In this document: positions 54,307 to 63,558 of the stretch, piece by piece
How the letters are laid out: each line of letters opens with the position of its first letter
Position numbering within the stretch: position 1 is the stretch's first letter
NCBI GenBank assembly: GCA_900120415.1
Contig: FQLW01000006.1
Coordinates: 248,001-312,000, forward strand
DNA length: 64,000 nt
Source of the DNA: Urmitella timonensis
GTDB lineage: Bacteria > Actinomycetota > Actinomycetes > Actinomycetales > Actinomycetaceae
Reading direction: 5' to 3'
Made by a program: the position numbers and the translations under genes
The notes under the pieces: model-generated
Seen by the model: the letters and a program-made list of their open reading frames with translations, nothing else
The model's database searches: none
Told to the model about the DNA's origin: nothing

Positions 54307-54783
54307 TTAATCGATTCCCAGTTCTTTACGCAGACGAGCAACGTGTCCTTTGGCGCGTACCCGATATTTTGCCAACACAACTTTTCCATCTTTACCTACT
54401 ACTATGGTGGTGCGGATTACTCCTTTTACCAGGCGACCATAGGAGTTCTTTTCCCCGTATGCTCCATAGCTGCTCATTACTTCGCGTTCCGGATCGGAGG
54501 CTAAGGGGAAGTTTAGGTCTTGCTTTTCCCGGAACTTTTCTAGAGCCGGGATTTTATCGGGGCTAATCCCCATGACTGCGTATCCAGCTGATTTTAGTGA
54601 GTTTAATGAGTCCCGGAAATCGCAGGCCTCAGTAGTACAGCCAGGGGTCGATGCCTTGGGGTAAAAGTAGATTACGGCGCCTTTTTCGGATTGTTTCAGC
54701 AGTTCTTGGAGACTAATTTCCTGATCTTGCTCAGTGGGTAAAGTAAAATCTGGGGCTATTTGCCCAACCTGTAGTTCTGCCAA
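54307..54783 (-). CDS. bcp: Thioredoxin-dependent thiol peroxidase (Bcp peroxiredoxin)
   Basis: A 158-residue peroxiredoxin of the Bcp/PrxQ group. The peroxidatic cysteine is in ASTPGCTTEACDFRD, with the resolving cysteine five residues on as in typical PrxQ. IAPDFTLPTEQDQEISL opens the fold, and RTTIVVGKDGKVVLAKYRV near the end is typical. It reduces hydrogen peroxide and organic hydroperoxides in the cytoplasm. It is convergent to the tRNA-Lys genes and stands alone. Confidence 0.95.
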   Translation of the reverse strand: MAELQVGQIAPDFTLPTEQDQEISLQELLKQSEKGAVIYFYPKASTPGCTTEACDFRDSLNSLKSAGYAVMGISPDKIPALEKFREKQDLNFPLASDPEREVMSSYGAYGEKNSYGRLVKGVIRTTIVVGKDGKVVLAKYRVRAKGHVARLRKELGID

Positions 54784-54899
54784 TGTTGTTCCTTTTAAGA
54801 TTCACGGTTGTTACCTGAGCATATCTATCTGGCGCAACTCTAGCAATACGAAAGTAGATTAAACTATGCGTTTACGCTGGCTAAAGCATTTTGCTGTGG

Positions 54900-54981
54900 T
54901 ACGCGAGGCGGGACTTGAACCCGCACGTCGTAAGACACTAGAACCTAAATCTAGCGCGTCTACCAATTCCGCCACTCGCGC
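54900..54981 (-). tRNA. tRNA-Leu (anticodon TAG)
   Basis: An 82-base class II tRNA with long variable arm (GTGTCTTACGACGT region). Acceptor GCGCGAG pairs with CTCGCGT. The anticodon stem CTAGA/TCTAG carries loop TTTAGGT, so the anticodon is TAG, reading CUA. CCA is encoded at 54899-54897. Confidence 0.95.
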
Positions 54982-55031
54982 TGGCTTGAATATATTAACC
55001 TACCCCAGCCCCTCCTTGCCAATTCGTTCTA

Positions 55032-56141
55032 TCACATTGACGGATTTTCCTGCTTAAATGCACATTCGATAGTTGCCTCACATATTGCACGATTTCCGGA
55101 ATAGACCACTAGAGATTGCCCGGAGGCGACTGCGCGAGTGGAGGTGAGCAACTGGGCGCGCATAGTTCCGTCTTGTCCTAACCAAACTTTCGCTGGTACT
55201 TCGCTCCCGTGGGCGCGATATTGCAAAGTTACTTCTACCTGCCCCGCTAGCGCCGAATCTCTCGAATCGGTCAGTAATACCACGTCGCTCGCTTCGATGA
55301 TGTCTACACTCAGTAGCTCACTGGCTCCAACTACTACCGTATTGGTTTTCATATCGGTACCGAGGACGTAGCGGGGACGACCATCGGCAGCCGGTCTACC
55401 CAGGTTTAGTCCTTTGCGTTGCCCGATAGTGAACTGGTACGCCCCCGAATGGGTGCCAACTTCCGCGCCGGAGGTATCCACGATTTTTCCCACCTGGTCA
55501 CCCAGGTGGGAACGTAAGAAACCGCCGGTGTCCCCATCAGCGATAAAACAAATATCGTAGGAATCTGGTTTGGCAGACATGGGCAGGCCGCGCCGCTCTG
55601 CTTCTGCGCGCACCTGGCTTTTCGATTCATACTCCCCTAGCGGGAATATCACTTTCTCGAGAGTTTCCCGCCCCATTACCGCCAATACGTAGGATTGGTC
55701 TTTTTCGATACATTTGGCGCGGTGTAGTTCTACTCCACCCGCTCCGTTCACAACGCGCGCGTAATGCCCGGTACACACCGCATCGAATCCCAACGCATCG
55801 GCGCGGGTAGCGAGTTCCCTAAATTTTACGAACTCGTTGCAGCGCACACAGGGGTTAGGGGTGCGTCCCCGACGGTATTCATTGAGGAAATCTTCTACTA
55901 CGGTTTCTTCAAAGGTTTCCGCCATATCCCACACGTAAAAGGGTATCCCCAGCATGGAGGCAGCCAGGCGGGCATCGGAAGCGTCTTCTACCGTGCAGCA
56001 TCCGCGCGAGCCGCAACGGTTTTGGGTCTGGTTAGCGCTTAGCGCCATATGTACGGCGGTAACGTCGTGTCCGGCCTCGACTGCGAGGGCGGCGGCGACC
56101 GCGGAATCTACTCCACCAGAGAGCGCTGCTAATACTTTCAT
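55032..56141 (-). CDS. mnmA: tRNA-specific 2-thiouridylase
   Basis: A 369-residue enzyme that thiolates the wobble uridine of tRNA-Lys, -Glu and -Gln. The PP-loop motif is ALSGGVDSAVAAALA at the N-terminus. The catalytic cysteine pair lies in TPNPCVRCNEFVKF (near residue 100) and SYDICFIADGDTG (near residue 199). It starts directly after the cysteine desulfurase gene, its sulfur donor, with no gap (stop at 56142, ATG at 56141). This desulfurase-mnmA pair is standard in actinobacteria. Confidence 0.96.
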   Translation of the reverse strand: MKVLAALSGGVDSAVAAALAVEAGHDVTAVHMALSANQTQNRCGSRGCCTVEDASDARLAASMLGIPFYVWDMAETFEETVVEDFLNEYRRGRTPNPCVRCNEFVKFRELATRADALGFDAVCTGHYARVVNGAGGVELHRAKCIEKDQSYVLAVMGRETLEKVIFPLGEYESKSQVRAEAERRGLPMSAKPDSYDICFIADGDTGGFLRSHLGDQVGKIVDTSGAEVGTHSGAYQFTIGQRKGLNLGRPAADGRPRYVLGTDMKTNTVVVGASELLSVDIIEASDVVLLTDSRDSALAGQVEVTLQYRAHGSEVPAKVWLGQDGTMRAQLLTSTRAVASGQSLVVYSGNRAICEATIECAFKQENPSM

Positions 56142-57401
56142 TTATTTCCTCTCCCGCTCTGCTAGTTTCCGGGAGGCACTCAAGGCTTGCGGTAGTGCCT
56201 GTAAAAACCGGTCTATGTCCTCCTGACACGTGGACCAGCCAAAAGATATCCGTAAAGATCCGAGGGCGTCCTTTTCGCTGTAGCCTTGTGCTAATAGTAC
56301 CGGGGAGGGGCGGGCTACCCCGGTGTGGCAAGCTGACCCGGCAGAAGCACAGATTCCCGCCTGATCCAGGGCAAATAGCAGTCCTTCTGCCTCTGCACCT
56401 TGCAGCACAAACTGGACGATGCCGGGTACTGCCGGGGCGTCGCTGGTCAGTTTTACTCCCGGTATTGCTAGCGCTCCTTGCAGTAGTTTTTCTCGTAACT
56501 GCTGGTGGCGCCGGGTAGTTTCTGCTAGTTCCTGCTGGGCTGCCGCGAATGCTGCCGCTGCCCCTACCGCAGCAATCACATCTTGAGTACCAGCTCTGAG
56601 CGCCCGCTCTTGCCCTCCCCCGCGCCTATCGCTGTCGATGTTTACTTCCCGGCGAGCTAGCAGAATTCCCAAGGACGCCGGACCGCCCACTTTGTGACAG
56701 GCCAGCGAGATGGCATCTACCGAGGAGTCGGCAAAGTTTATTTCTTGGCGCCCGGCGGCGGCTATCGCGTCGGTGTGAATAGCGATCCGGCTTTTATCTG
56801 TACTTTTCCTGGAAGTATTACCAGGTAGAGATATTTCAGGAAGAACAGCAGCATTTTCCGGTACGTATTTACGTTCTTTTTCCCGCACAATCTGACAGAT
56901 ATCGCGAAGAGGCTGAATAATGCCATTCTCGTTACACACGCTCATCACCGACAGTACTGCCACGGTGGCGGGATTAAGGCTGCGCACGTCCTCTAAATCA
57001 ACTACCCCCTGGGAAGTAACTGGCAGCACTTTCAGCTCAAATCCATCTGCCGCCAAGTCGCGGGCATTGAGCCTAACCGCATCATGTTCTACCTGGCTGA
57101 TTACCACTTGGGTACGGGAAGAATCTTGGAGGCGAGCTGCCCTAGCCAGGCCGCGCAAGGCAAGGGCGCAAGAATCTGTGCCGCCCCCGGTGAAAATAAC
57201 TTCCGCCGGTTCGGCTCCGAGCGCCCTCGCTACCTGGGCACGCGCTGTTTCTAACAGGGCTGCTGCCCTACGACCGACGGTATGTGCCGAGGACGGATTA
57301 ACCCCTAGCCCTGCCATCGAACGCGCAGCGTCAGCCATCGCGTCAAGAGCATTAGGGCGCAGTGGCTCGGAAGCGGCGTTATCGAGGTAGGTTAGCTGCA
57401 C
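56142..57401 (-). CDS. Cysteine desulfurase (NifS/IscS type)
   Basis: A 419-residue pyridoxal-phosphate enzyme that releases sulfur from cysteine. TYLDNAASEPLRPNAL starts the fold. The cofactor lysine is in DAISLACHKVGGPASLGIL, and the active cysteine is in GICASAGSACHTG near residue 334. An insertion of about 30 residues (REKERKYVPENAAVLPEISL, near residues 170-205) precedes the conserved IHTDAIAAAG and is not usual. It starts with GTG overlapping the etfA stop by one base. It probably feeds MnmA and Fe-S assembly. Confidence 0.92.
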   Translation of the reverse strand: MQLTYLDNAASEPLRPNALDAMADAARSMAGLGVNPSSAHTVGRRAAALLETARAQVARALGAEPAEVIFTGGGTDSCALALRGLARAARLQDSSRTQVVISQVEHDAVRLNARDLAADGFELKVLPVTSQGVVDLEDVRSLNPATVAVLSVMSVCNENGIIQPLRDICQIVREKERKYVPENAAVLPEISLPGNTSRKSTDKSRIAIHTDAIAAAGRQEINFADSSVDAISLACHKVGGPASLGILLARREVNIDSDRRGGGQERALRAGTQDVIAAVGAAAAFAAAQQELAETTRRHQQLREKLLQGALAIPGVKLTSDAPAVPGIVQFVLQGAEAEGLLFALDQAGICASAGSACHTGVARPSPVLLAQGYSEKDALGSLRISFGWSTCQEDIDRFLQALPQALSASRKLAERERK

Positions 57402-58384
57402 TATGCGTCCAACGGTTTGATTCTAGAGAGGGCATCCGGGACTACGGTGAACAGGTCGCCAACTACCCCAAAGTCTGCCATTTCAAAAATGCGCGCCTCG
57501 GGATCATCGCAGATAGCCACGATTTTCTTGGCGCCACGAATCCCGCAGACATGGTGGTGATCCCCGGAAATCCCCATCCCGATATAAAGGTTGGGGGCAA
57601 CGCTAATCCCGGATTGTCCGATTTGGGCGGCTCTATCCATCCACCCTTGTTCGCAGACTACCCGGGTAGCTCCCACCGAGCCTCCTAAGACTTCTGCCAG
57701 TTCTTCAGCTGGTTTCAAATCGCTGTTCACGCCGCGACCAACGCATACCACTACCGGAGCCTCGGTTAGACCGGCATGGGTAGAACCGCTTTCTTCCCTA
57801 GAGACCACTTGAATCCGTTTTGTGGATTCCCGCAGCTCTACCGGGAGATTCTCGGTTTCTACTTCGCCGGCTTCTGCCGCCGGAACCGCTGTAAGCGAAG
57901 TGGTGCGCATAGCCACCACTGGAATCCCGCGACGCATATAGTAGCTGGTCTCCCAAGTGCCATCGAGCACCGATTTACCGGCAATCAGTTTCCCGTCAGC
58001 CACCTTTAGGCTGGTCACGTCCACGCTGGCTCCGGAACCGAGGAGAATCGCACCTTGACCGGCTGCGTCCCGCCCCCAAGAGGTGGAGGGCAATAAAACG
58101 ACCCCGAAATCACTGCTGCGAACCGCCGAAACTACCAGGTCAGCCAGGATTGCCCCTACCTGCCAGGTTCCAGTCTCCTCCGGGTTGAAATAGTAGACTT
58201 TTTTTACCCCAACCTGTGAGAAATGTTGGGGGGTAATTGAGGAGGGCGCGAGCGCCACTACCTTGCCACTGGTAATTTCGCGCGCCAGGGTAATCAGACG
58301 CGCGGCCGCTACCGATAAATGCTGAGGACGAGCCGCATCCGGGTGGGCAAAAACCAGGACGTCTTTTGCTATTTTTTCACTCAC
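57401..58384 (-). CDS. etfA: Electron transfer flavoprotein, alpha subunit
   Basis: A 327-residue EtfA/FixB protein. The FAD-binding C-terminal domain is clear: GSVGATRVVCEQGWMDRAAQ, IGQSGISVAPNLYIGMGISG and HHVCGIRGAKKIVAICDD (about residues 235-300). With EtfB it passes electrons from acyl-CoA and other dehydrogenases to the respiratory chain. It is 9 bases behind etfB. No acyl-CoA dehydrogenase or ETF-quinone oxidoreductase gene is present in the window. Confidence 0.94.
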   Translation of the reverse strand: MSEKIAKDVLVFAHPDAARPQHLSVAAARLITLAREITSGKVVALAPSSITPQHFSQVGVKKVYYFNPEETGTWQVGAILADLVVSAVRSSDFGVVLLPSTSWGRDAAGQGAILLGSGASVDVTSLKVADGKLIAGKSVLDGTWETSYYMRRGIPVVAMRTTSLTAVPAAEAGEVETENLPVELRESTKRIQVVSREESGSTHAGLTEAPVVVCVGRGVNSDLKPAEELAEVLGGSVGATRVVCEQGWMDRAAQIGQSGISVAPNLYIGMGISGDHHHVCGIRGAKKIVAICDDPEARIFEMADFGVVGDLFTVVPDALSRIKPLDA

Positions 58385-58393
58385 GATTTCCTC

Positions 58394-59182
58394 CTACTTC
58401 TTCTGTGCGAAACCGGATTCAACCAGATAGTTCGCTAATGCTTCGCCAGCGTTTGCCGAGTCGGTAACAATCGTTCCCTGGTTCTTTTCTTGCTGATAGA
58501 GCTGGGCATCCAGCACTTCGGTGCCAGAATCAGCTGCCCCTACTTCTTTAGGACTAAGCTCTAGCTGCGCCAAGTCCCATTGCTCTACCGGTTTCTTCTT
58601 TGCCGCCAACATTTCTTTAAACCCGGGATAGTGTGGCCGGTTGGCTTCATCATTTACCGAAAGCACCAGGGGATATTTTACCAGTAAGCCGAGGTCAGTT
58701 CCCTGTTGATAACAGGTGGCTGCCACCGCCTCGGCGCTGAAGCTAACTTCAGAAGCATCGGTTATTACCGGCAACCCCAGGGTGGTTGCTAGTGCTCCCG
58801 GCAGCATTGAGGTCATCCCGTCGAGGGAAGAACTTCCGCAAACCACCAAATCAACGTCCCCGATTTTTTGGATTGCCCGCGCTAGCACCCGGGCAGTCAC
58901 GGTCACATCTGAGCCTGCTAGCGCCGAATCGCACAGGTGATATGCCCGGTCTGCCCCCATTTGGAGGGCGCGCAGCAGGGCTTTCTTTGCCCCTTCCGGC
59001 CCCATAGTAAGGGCAATAATTTCGGCTTCCGGCAGTGCCGCTTTCGCGCTGAGCGCCGCCTCGATGGCGTTTTCGTCCAGGTCGTTCAGAGTATCTTCTT
59101 CTCCGCGCACCACGTGACCGTTTTCGATTCGCCGCTCAGATTGCGGGTTGGGTACATGTTTTACAGTTACGACAATCCTCAT
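58394..59182 (-). CDS. etfB: Electron transfer flavoprotein, beta subunit
   Basis: A 262-residue EtfB/FixA protein. It begins MRIVVTVKHVPNPQSERRIE, followed by NDLDENAIEAALSAKAALPE, and has VVCGSSSLDGMTSMLPGALA near residue 120 for the AMP/adenine site. The ATG at 59182 is preferred to the GTG-type start 18 bases upstream, as family members begin with this stretch. It is the first gene of the etfB - etfA - desulfurase - mnmA operon. Confidence 0.94.
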   Translation of the reverse strand: MRIVVTVKHVPNPQSERRIENGHVVRGEEDTLNDLDENAIEAALSAKAALPEAEIIALTMGPEGAKKALLRALQMGADRAYHLCDSALAGSDVTVTARVLARAIQKIGDVDLVVCGSSSLDGMTSMLPGALATTLGLPVITDASEVSFSAEAVAATCYQQGTDLGLLVKYPLVLSVNDEANRPHYPGFKEMLAAKKKPVEQWDLAQLELSPKEVGAADSGTEVLDAQLYQQEKNQGTIVTDSANAGEALANYLVESGFAQKK

Positions 59183-59376
59183 GCTTCTACCTTGCCACAA
59201 GCTTTCCCAGTGAAAAAGTAGCCAGCACGTCCTCTTTGCTCACAGAGGAAGTTTTTCGTCAGATGTTAGACGTCTCACGCATATACTTATTACATCTGTT
59301 CAAGTGAAGCCGTTGGTAATCCACCTAGATTGCTACTTGCGGTTAGCACCCGGTTCTCCAATGAAAGGTTGCTTTT

Positions 59377-60093
59377 TTGGTTATTGATAATCTTTCTTTC
59401 GCCTATCGCAAGCACCCTGTTTTTTCTAATGTCACCTTCGAGATTGAAGAGGGCGTGACGGTACTTTTAGGACCGAACGGTGCTGGAAAATCGACTCTTT
59501 TTAAATGTATTACTGGCGCGCTGCGCCCAACTTCTGGAAACATACAAATACCTGAACAATACAAAATCGGCTACGTCCCGCAATCTTCCGAAATGCCCGC
59601 GGGAGCTAAGGTAATTCAAGTATTAAGCTATGCGGCGTGGCTGTGCGGGAAAAATGGCGACTCTCAAGAGCAAAGCGTTAAGCAAGTTATCGATACCCTA
59701 TCATTAGAAAAACTACTGAAACGTCGGGTGCGAACTCTCAGCGGCGGAGAACGGCAGCGAGTAGCCCTAGCGGTGGGAATAATCGATAATCCTCGACTAC
59801 TACTCCTTGATGAACCAACAGTAGGTTTAGATCCCTCGCACCGCTATCATTTGCGGCAAACAATCTCTGAGCTATCAAAAGACCGCTGCATACTTTTAAG
59901 TACCCACTTAATTGAGGACGTTACCCAAATTGCCCAAAGAATTGTTCTTCTCAGCGGAGGAACTTCATTTTTCGCTGGTTCAGTTAGCGATTTCGTCCAC
60001 CGATTTACCGGCGATAACAGTGTCACCAGTACCGCAATCGAGCGCGCCTATGACCAGGCAGTTAATGATTCTTTGAAAGCGTCAGTTGTATGA
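59377..60093 (+). CDS. ABC transporter ATP-binding protein (export type)
   Basis: A 238-residue ABC ATPase. Walker A is LLGPNGAGKSTLFK near residue 30, the Q loop is IGYVPQSSE, the signature is TLSGGERQRVALAVGII, Walker B is RLLLLDEPTVGLDPS and the switch is STHLIEDV. It belongs to the short two-component exporters of the CcmA/bacitracin or antibiotic type. The frame opens with TTG, and GAAAGG lies about 11 bases upstream. An overlapping 8-codon ATG frame at the same place leads to an early stop. The permease gene begins within its last codons (ATGA), but that gene is broken by the tet(O) island, so the exporter is probably dead. Confidence 0.9.
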   Translation: MVIDNLSFAYRKHPVFSNVTFEIEEGVTVLLGPNGAGKSTLFKCITGALRPTSGNIQIPEQYKIGYVPQSSEMPAGAKVIQVLSYAAWLCGKNGDSQEQSVKQVIDTLSLEKLLKRRVRTLSGGERQRVALAVGIIDNPRLLLLDEPTVGLDPSHRYHLRQTISELSKDRCILLSTHLIEDVTQIAQRIVLLSGGTSFFAGSVSDFVHRFTGDNSVTSTAIERAYDQAVNDSLKASVV

Positions 60094-60437
60094 AACTGAA
60101 GCAGAAACTAGCTTGGTGGCCAATCCCAAAAACTATTCTAGTTTTAGTATTCGTGATGATGGCTGCGGGAGCTTTCTTCGCCTCCATCTCTGCCCTCCAG
60201 GCAGATTATTTCCTCTGGTCAAAAACTAACCGTTTTCTTCACGATGCTTTGTGGATTCCTGGTTCTCTACTAGCAGGTGCAAGCAGTGCCATAGCTATTA
60301 TGATCTGGCCAAGACAAGGAATTTTTCAGGTCAATAGCACCAGTAAAATGCGATCTAAAGCCGCCATGCGGCAACTGGGAATCATCGTTGCATTTGCTTT
60401 TACCGGGCATCTTCTTGGCTGCGCCCCACTGCTTTAC
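60090..60437 (+). pseudogene. ABC transporter permease, truncated by the tet(O) island
   Basis: About 116 codons of a membrane protein remain. Three hydrophobic stretches are seen (TILVLVFVMMAAGAFFASI, LWIPGSLLAGASSAIAIMIW, QLGIIVAFAFTGHLLGCAPL). It starts with ATGA overlapping the ATPase stop, as usual for the partner permease. From about 60438 the sequence is the antisense of a Firmicutes sigma-like gene. The frame then runs on meaninglessly to 60623. The rest of the permease, if kept, lies beyond the right end of the window. Confidence 0.85.
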
Positions 60438-60854
60438 TTCGGAAAGTCCGTCAAAAAAGATTGCCTGTATCAGCTCCTGTTCACTATCCGACAGCAAAGG
60501 CAGGGCGGCTTTCAGCCTGTCCACCATGACCGCATTGACAACGGTTTCTGCAATGTCCACCGCTTCATCAGTGATAAAGTCCAGAGGATTCCCCTCGCTG
60601 TCCGTAAATCCGTCGAGAGATAGCAGTCTATTCTTTGTATCTAATTTTTGCAGATAACGCCACCGTTCCTTGTCACGGTAGAAGTCTGTGTATTGCTCCC
60701 TCACGACTTCAAGCAGACAGCCTTGAATGGGGATAAACAGCTTGTCCATATAGGTCTGGTCGGATTCCCTGCAACGGCAGAACTCCGTGTAGGATAATTC
60801 CACATAGCCGCCACTTTCTCTGATATATACCTTTCTTGGTGCATATTTCACCAT
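60270..60854 (-). pseudogene. Sigma-70-like mobile-element protein, 3' end lost and fused to host DNA
   Basis: ATG 60854 follows GGGAGGTATTT. The first 139 codons encode the small sigma-70-like protein common on Firmicutes conjugative elements (YAPRKVYIRESGGYVELSYT near the start, SDSEQELIQAIFFDGLSE at the end). In relatives the next residues are REYA and a helix-turn-helix. Here reading passes at about 60438 into the antisense of the ABC permease gene for 55 more codons. The DNA-binding C-terminus is therefore missing and the protein should not work. It marks the left border of the island. Confidence 0.85.
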
Positions 60855-61018
60855 AAATACCTCCCATCTGAATTTTTGAAATGTAAAAAATCCAGATGGA
60901 GAGGCGGAGAACGACACCGCATATCAGAAACAGCCCTACGGCACTTTCCAACAAAAATCGACAAAAGAAAAACCGCAAAGGCTCTGTGACCTTTACGGTT
61001 ATAGGAAATAGTAATTCT

Positions 61019-61048
61019 ATTGTATGGAGATTGTACTTCTACTTTCAA
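61019..61048 (-). promoter_or_regulatory. Probable promoter of the sigma-like gene
   Basis: On the minus strand TTGAAA (61048-61043) and TACAAT (61024-61019) are spaced by 18 bases, about 165 bases before the start codon. Confidence 0.45.
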
Positions 61049-61170
61049 GGTGAGAAGTACCGTTGCACTGGCAGAAATTTTTTTAACTGGTTTCCTGCCG
61101 TTCTCTGATATGCTATGTATTGATAAATTTTGCTTCGTATGAGCAGATAGATAACTGCCCGAAAAAAGGA

Positions 61171-61211
61171 CATAAAAAAATCCCTCCAAATTTAAAAACA
61201 AATTCAGAGGG
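61171..61211 (-). terminator. Second terminator behind the tet(O) transcript
   Basis: CCCTCCAAATTT (61182-61193) and AAATTCAGAGGG (61200-61211) pair with two mismatches. On the minus strand the stem is followed by ATTTTTTTATG. Confidence 0.6.
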
Positions 61212-61288
61212 TAATTTAGGGTATAACAAAATAACCCACCCGAATATCGTTTTTTTTATTTGGTGAGTTTGTTCTTTCAAATACGAAA

Positions 61289-61335
61289 CAAAAAGAGCCG
61301 ATGATTCGTGAATTGTTCCACAATTTCATCGGCTC
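61289..61335 (-). terminator. Terminator after the KTR gene
   Basis: GAGCCGATGA (61295-61304) pairs with TCATCGGCTC (61326-61335). On the minus strand it is followed by TTTTTGTTTCG. Confidence 0.75.
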
Positions 61336-61341
61336 TGCGTC

Positions 61342-61515
61342 TTAAGCGTCTGGCTCTTTGATGACAGTTATCTTCAAGTTGTCAACTTTAATCAATCTTT
61401 CTTGTCTGCATTTTGGACAATAAAGGGGATAATTCTCCAAAACAGTGTCCTTCCTAATTTTATTACGGGTTTTGCTCCCACAAACAGGACACAATATCCA
61501 TTCGCATTTCATCAT
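61342..61515 (-). CDS. Cysteine-rich KTR domain protein
   Basis: A 57-residue protein (start MMKCEWILCPVCGSKTRNKI, then ENYPLYCPKCRQE, end VIKEPDA). Two CxxC pairs (CPVC and CPKC) indicate a zinc ribbon. This small gene is a regular companion of ribosomal-protection tet genes on Firmicutes elements. It is 51 bases behind tet(O) and ahead of a terminator, so it shares the tet(O) transcript. The function is unknown. The second of the two starting ATG codons could also be used. Confidence 0.85.
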   Translation of the reverse strand: MMKCEWILCPVCGSKTRNKIRKDTVLENYPLYCPKCRQERLIKVDNLKITVIKEPDA

Positions 61516-61566
61516 AATTAGTCTCTAATCCTTTCAAATCTCATTTTATATGACTTTTGCAAGCTG

Positions 61567-63486
61567 TTAAGCTAACTTGTGGAACATATGCCGAACCTTA
61601 TCTATACGGCTATTCGGGCGGCGGGGTTGGCAAATAAATTTACCAATAGCTGGCTGGTATCCTTTTAACTCTGTCAAGCAGACTCCCTGCCCATTTGTGA
61701 AATAAGTTAAATCGTTCCTGTATTCTTGAATACATCTAGCAGGGATTTCTCCTTTCAGAATGACCTCGTCATTCTTTATCTGAGTACTTACAATATCTGC
61801 ACAATACCTTGGAGCATCATGATACGCCCGTGAGAGATATTCCTGCGGTGCATAAATTTCAAAGTGGAGATATGGCTCTAATAGTTCTGTCCCTGCTTTT
61901 TTTAAAGCCTGCTCCAATACGATAGGGGAAAGCAGCCGAAAGTCTGCGGGGGTACTTACAGGACTATAATACAATCCATATTCAAAACAGATTTTACAGT
62001 CTGTCACTTTCCATCCATACAGCCCCTGCTCGCAGCCATAAAGAACCCCCTCCATAACCGCATTTTGGAACGATTGATTTAAATATCCAAGTGAAACTCT
62101 GCTTTCATACTGCACTCCGCTTCCAATAGGGAGCGGCTCTATGGACAACCCGACAGAAGCCCAGAAAGGATTTGGCGGGACTTCTATGTGGATGGTATAT
62201 TCTGCTTTTCTAAGCGGTCTTTCCATATATATAATAGTAGGCTCTTTTATTTCTGCCTCCACATGATATTTTTCCTCAAGGATGGCACAAATGACTTCCA
62301 TCTGCACATTCCCCAAAAAAGAAAGTATAATCTCATGCGTTGTAGTATCCACATAATATTTTAAAAGAGGGTCGCCATCTGAAATTTCTGTAAGTGCCCC
62401 AAGCAATATTTCCCGCTGTTCAGATTTCTTTACTGCAATCGTTGTTTGGAGCATAGGGAGAGGATTTTCAATAAATTTTCTCTGCGGCAACAGTATTTCG
62501 TTCCCCAAAATACTGTTTAGCTGCAAAACATCATTTGGTAAAATTACAATATCACCAGAGCAGGCTGTATCGGATGAATATAATTCACCGTTTGTCGGAA
62601 CACACATCTCTGTGATTTTTATTTTCTCTTTTTCAGATATTCTAATAACATCCCTCAAATGCAATGTTCCGCTATATATACGCACATAAACAAAACGCCG
62701 CCTTTTCTCTGAATATTCAATCTTAAAAACCTGCCCGCATAGTTCAGATTGACCTTCAGGCGTTGATGAATAAAATTTACTGGCAATTACTTCTATAAGC
62801 TGCCGAATCCCCAGATTGTTTTTAGCGCTTCCGTGATAAACGGGAAATAACGTTCCGTTTTGGAATCTCCTGTTTTCTTCCTGTTCCAGTTCTGACATTT
62901 TAAACGGTTTCCCTGACATATATTTCTCTAATAGTTCATCGTTTCCCATAATTACCGCATCCCACTGTTCCATATCGTCATTGTCCGTTACATTTATATG
63001 GGGATGCTGCCCAACCTTTTGCTTCACTATAATTTCCGAAGAAAGCTTTGCTTTCATTTCCCGATATACCATTGGCAAATCAATCCCCTCTTGGTCAATT
63101 TTATTGATGAAAAAAATTGTCGGAATCTTCATTATCTGTAGTGCATGAAACAGTATACGGGTCTGTGCCTGTATGCCATCCTTTGCAGAAACTAATAATA
63201 CTGCTCCGTCTAATACGGATAAAGAACGGTATACTTCCGCCAAAAAATCCATATGGCCTGGCGTATCTATAATGTTGACTTTTACATCCTCCCACTGAAA
63301 AGATGTCACTGCTGTCTGGATAGTGATTCCCCTTTGACGCTCCAAATTCATTGTATCTGTCCTTGTTGTGCCTTCATCTACGCTCCCTAGTTCTGCAATT
63401 GCACCACTGGTATACAATAAACTTTCCGTTAATGTTGTCTTTCCTGCGTCAACGTGAGCCAGAATGCCTAAGTTAATTATTTTCAT
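61567..63486 (-). CDS. tet(O): Tetracycline resistance ribosomal protection protein Tet(O)
   Basis: A 639-residue GTPase related to elongation factor G that removes tetracycline from the ribosome. G1 is [10 protein letters not shown]3 is DTPGH, G4 is NKID, and the ERQRGITI switch is present. From memory the sequence follows Tet(O) nearly throughout ([24 protein letters not shown] end of [17 protein letters not shown]), not Tet(W), Tet(32) or Tet(M). Small mosaic segments cannot be excluded by eye. GGAGGAAAATCAC precedes the ATG. Promoter, leader peptide and attenuator lie upstream (63515-63795), so expression is likely raised by tetracycline. The frame is intact. Confidence 0.96.
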   Translation of the reverse strand: MKIINLGILAHVDAGKTTLTESLLYTSGAIAELGSVDEGTTRTDTMNLERQRGITIQTAVTSFQWEDVKVNIIDTPGHMDFLAEVYRSLSVLDGAVLLVSAKDGIQAQTRILFHALQIMKIPTIFFINKIDQEGIDLPMVYREMKAKLSSEIIVKQKVGQHPHINVTDNDDMEQWDAVIMGNDELLEKYMSGKPFKMSELEQEENRRFQNGTLFPVYHGSAKNNLGIRQLIEVIASKFYSSTPEGQSELCGQVFKIEYSEKRRRFVYVRIYSGTLHLRDVIRISEKEKIKITEMCVPTNGELYSSDTACSGDIVILPNDVLQLNSILGNEILLPQRKFIENPLPMLQTTIAVKKSEQREILLGALTEISDGDPLLKYYVDTTTHEIILSFLGNVQMEVICAILEEKYHVEAEIKEPTIIYMERPLRKAEYTIHIEVPPNPFWASVGLSIEPLPIGSGVQYESRVSLGYLNQSFQNAVMEGVLYGCEQGLYGWKVTDCKICFEYGLYYSPVSTPADFRLLSPIVLEQALKKAGTELLEPYLHFEIYAPQEYLSRAYHDAPRYCADIVSTQIKNDEVILKGEIPARCIQEYRNDLTYFTNGQGVCLTELKGYQPAIGKFICQPRRPNSRIDKVRHMFHKLA

Positions 63487-63514
63487 GTGATTTTCCTCCT
63501 ATCAACACCCAAAA

Positions 63515-63558
63515 AAGGGCATAAAAATACCCAGTGATAAATACTCCTATCACTGGGT
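63515..63558 (-). terminator. Attenuator hairpin before tet(O)
   Basis: ACCCAGTGATA (63529-63539) and TATCACTGGGT (63548-63558) form a perfect 11-bp stem with an 8-base loop. On the minus strand it is followed by ATTTTTATG. The same hairpin occurs in the Tn916 tet(M) leader. Confidence 0.85.

Larger units (their letters stand above)
60855..61341. other. Non-coding stretch between the sigma-like gene and the KTR gene
   Basis: About 490 bases. It holds two terminators for the leftward tet(O) transcript (61171-61211 and 61289-61335) and a probable promoter for the sigma-like gene (61019-61048). Short open frames on the minus strand across 60848-61201 have no support. Confidence 0.55.

Noticed and set aside
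58937-59221. Plus-strand frame opposite etfB
   Set aside because: It is the shadow of the well-supported etfB gene and shows no domain.
60848-61201. 117-codon minus-strand frame upstream of the sigma-like gene
   Set aside because: It spans a terminator hairpin and the promoter region and has no homology that I recognise. Non-coding use fits better.
61567-63486. tet(W) or tet(M) instead of tet(O)
   Set aside because: The translation follows the Tet(O) sequence as I remember it from end to end, including the region around residues 170-210 where classes differ most.
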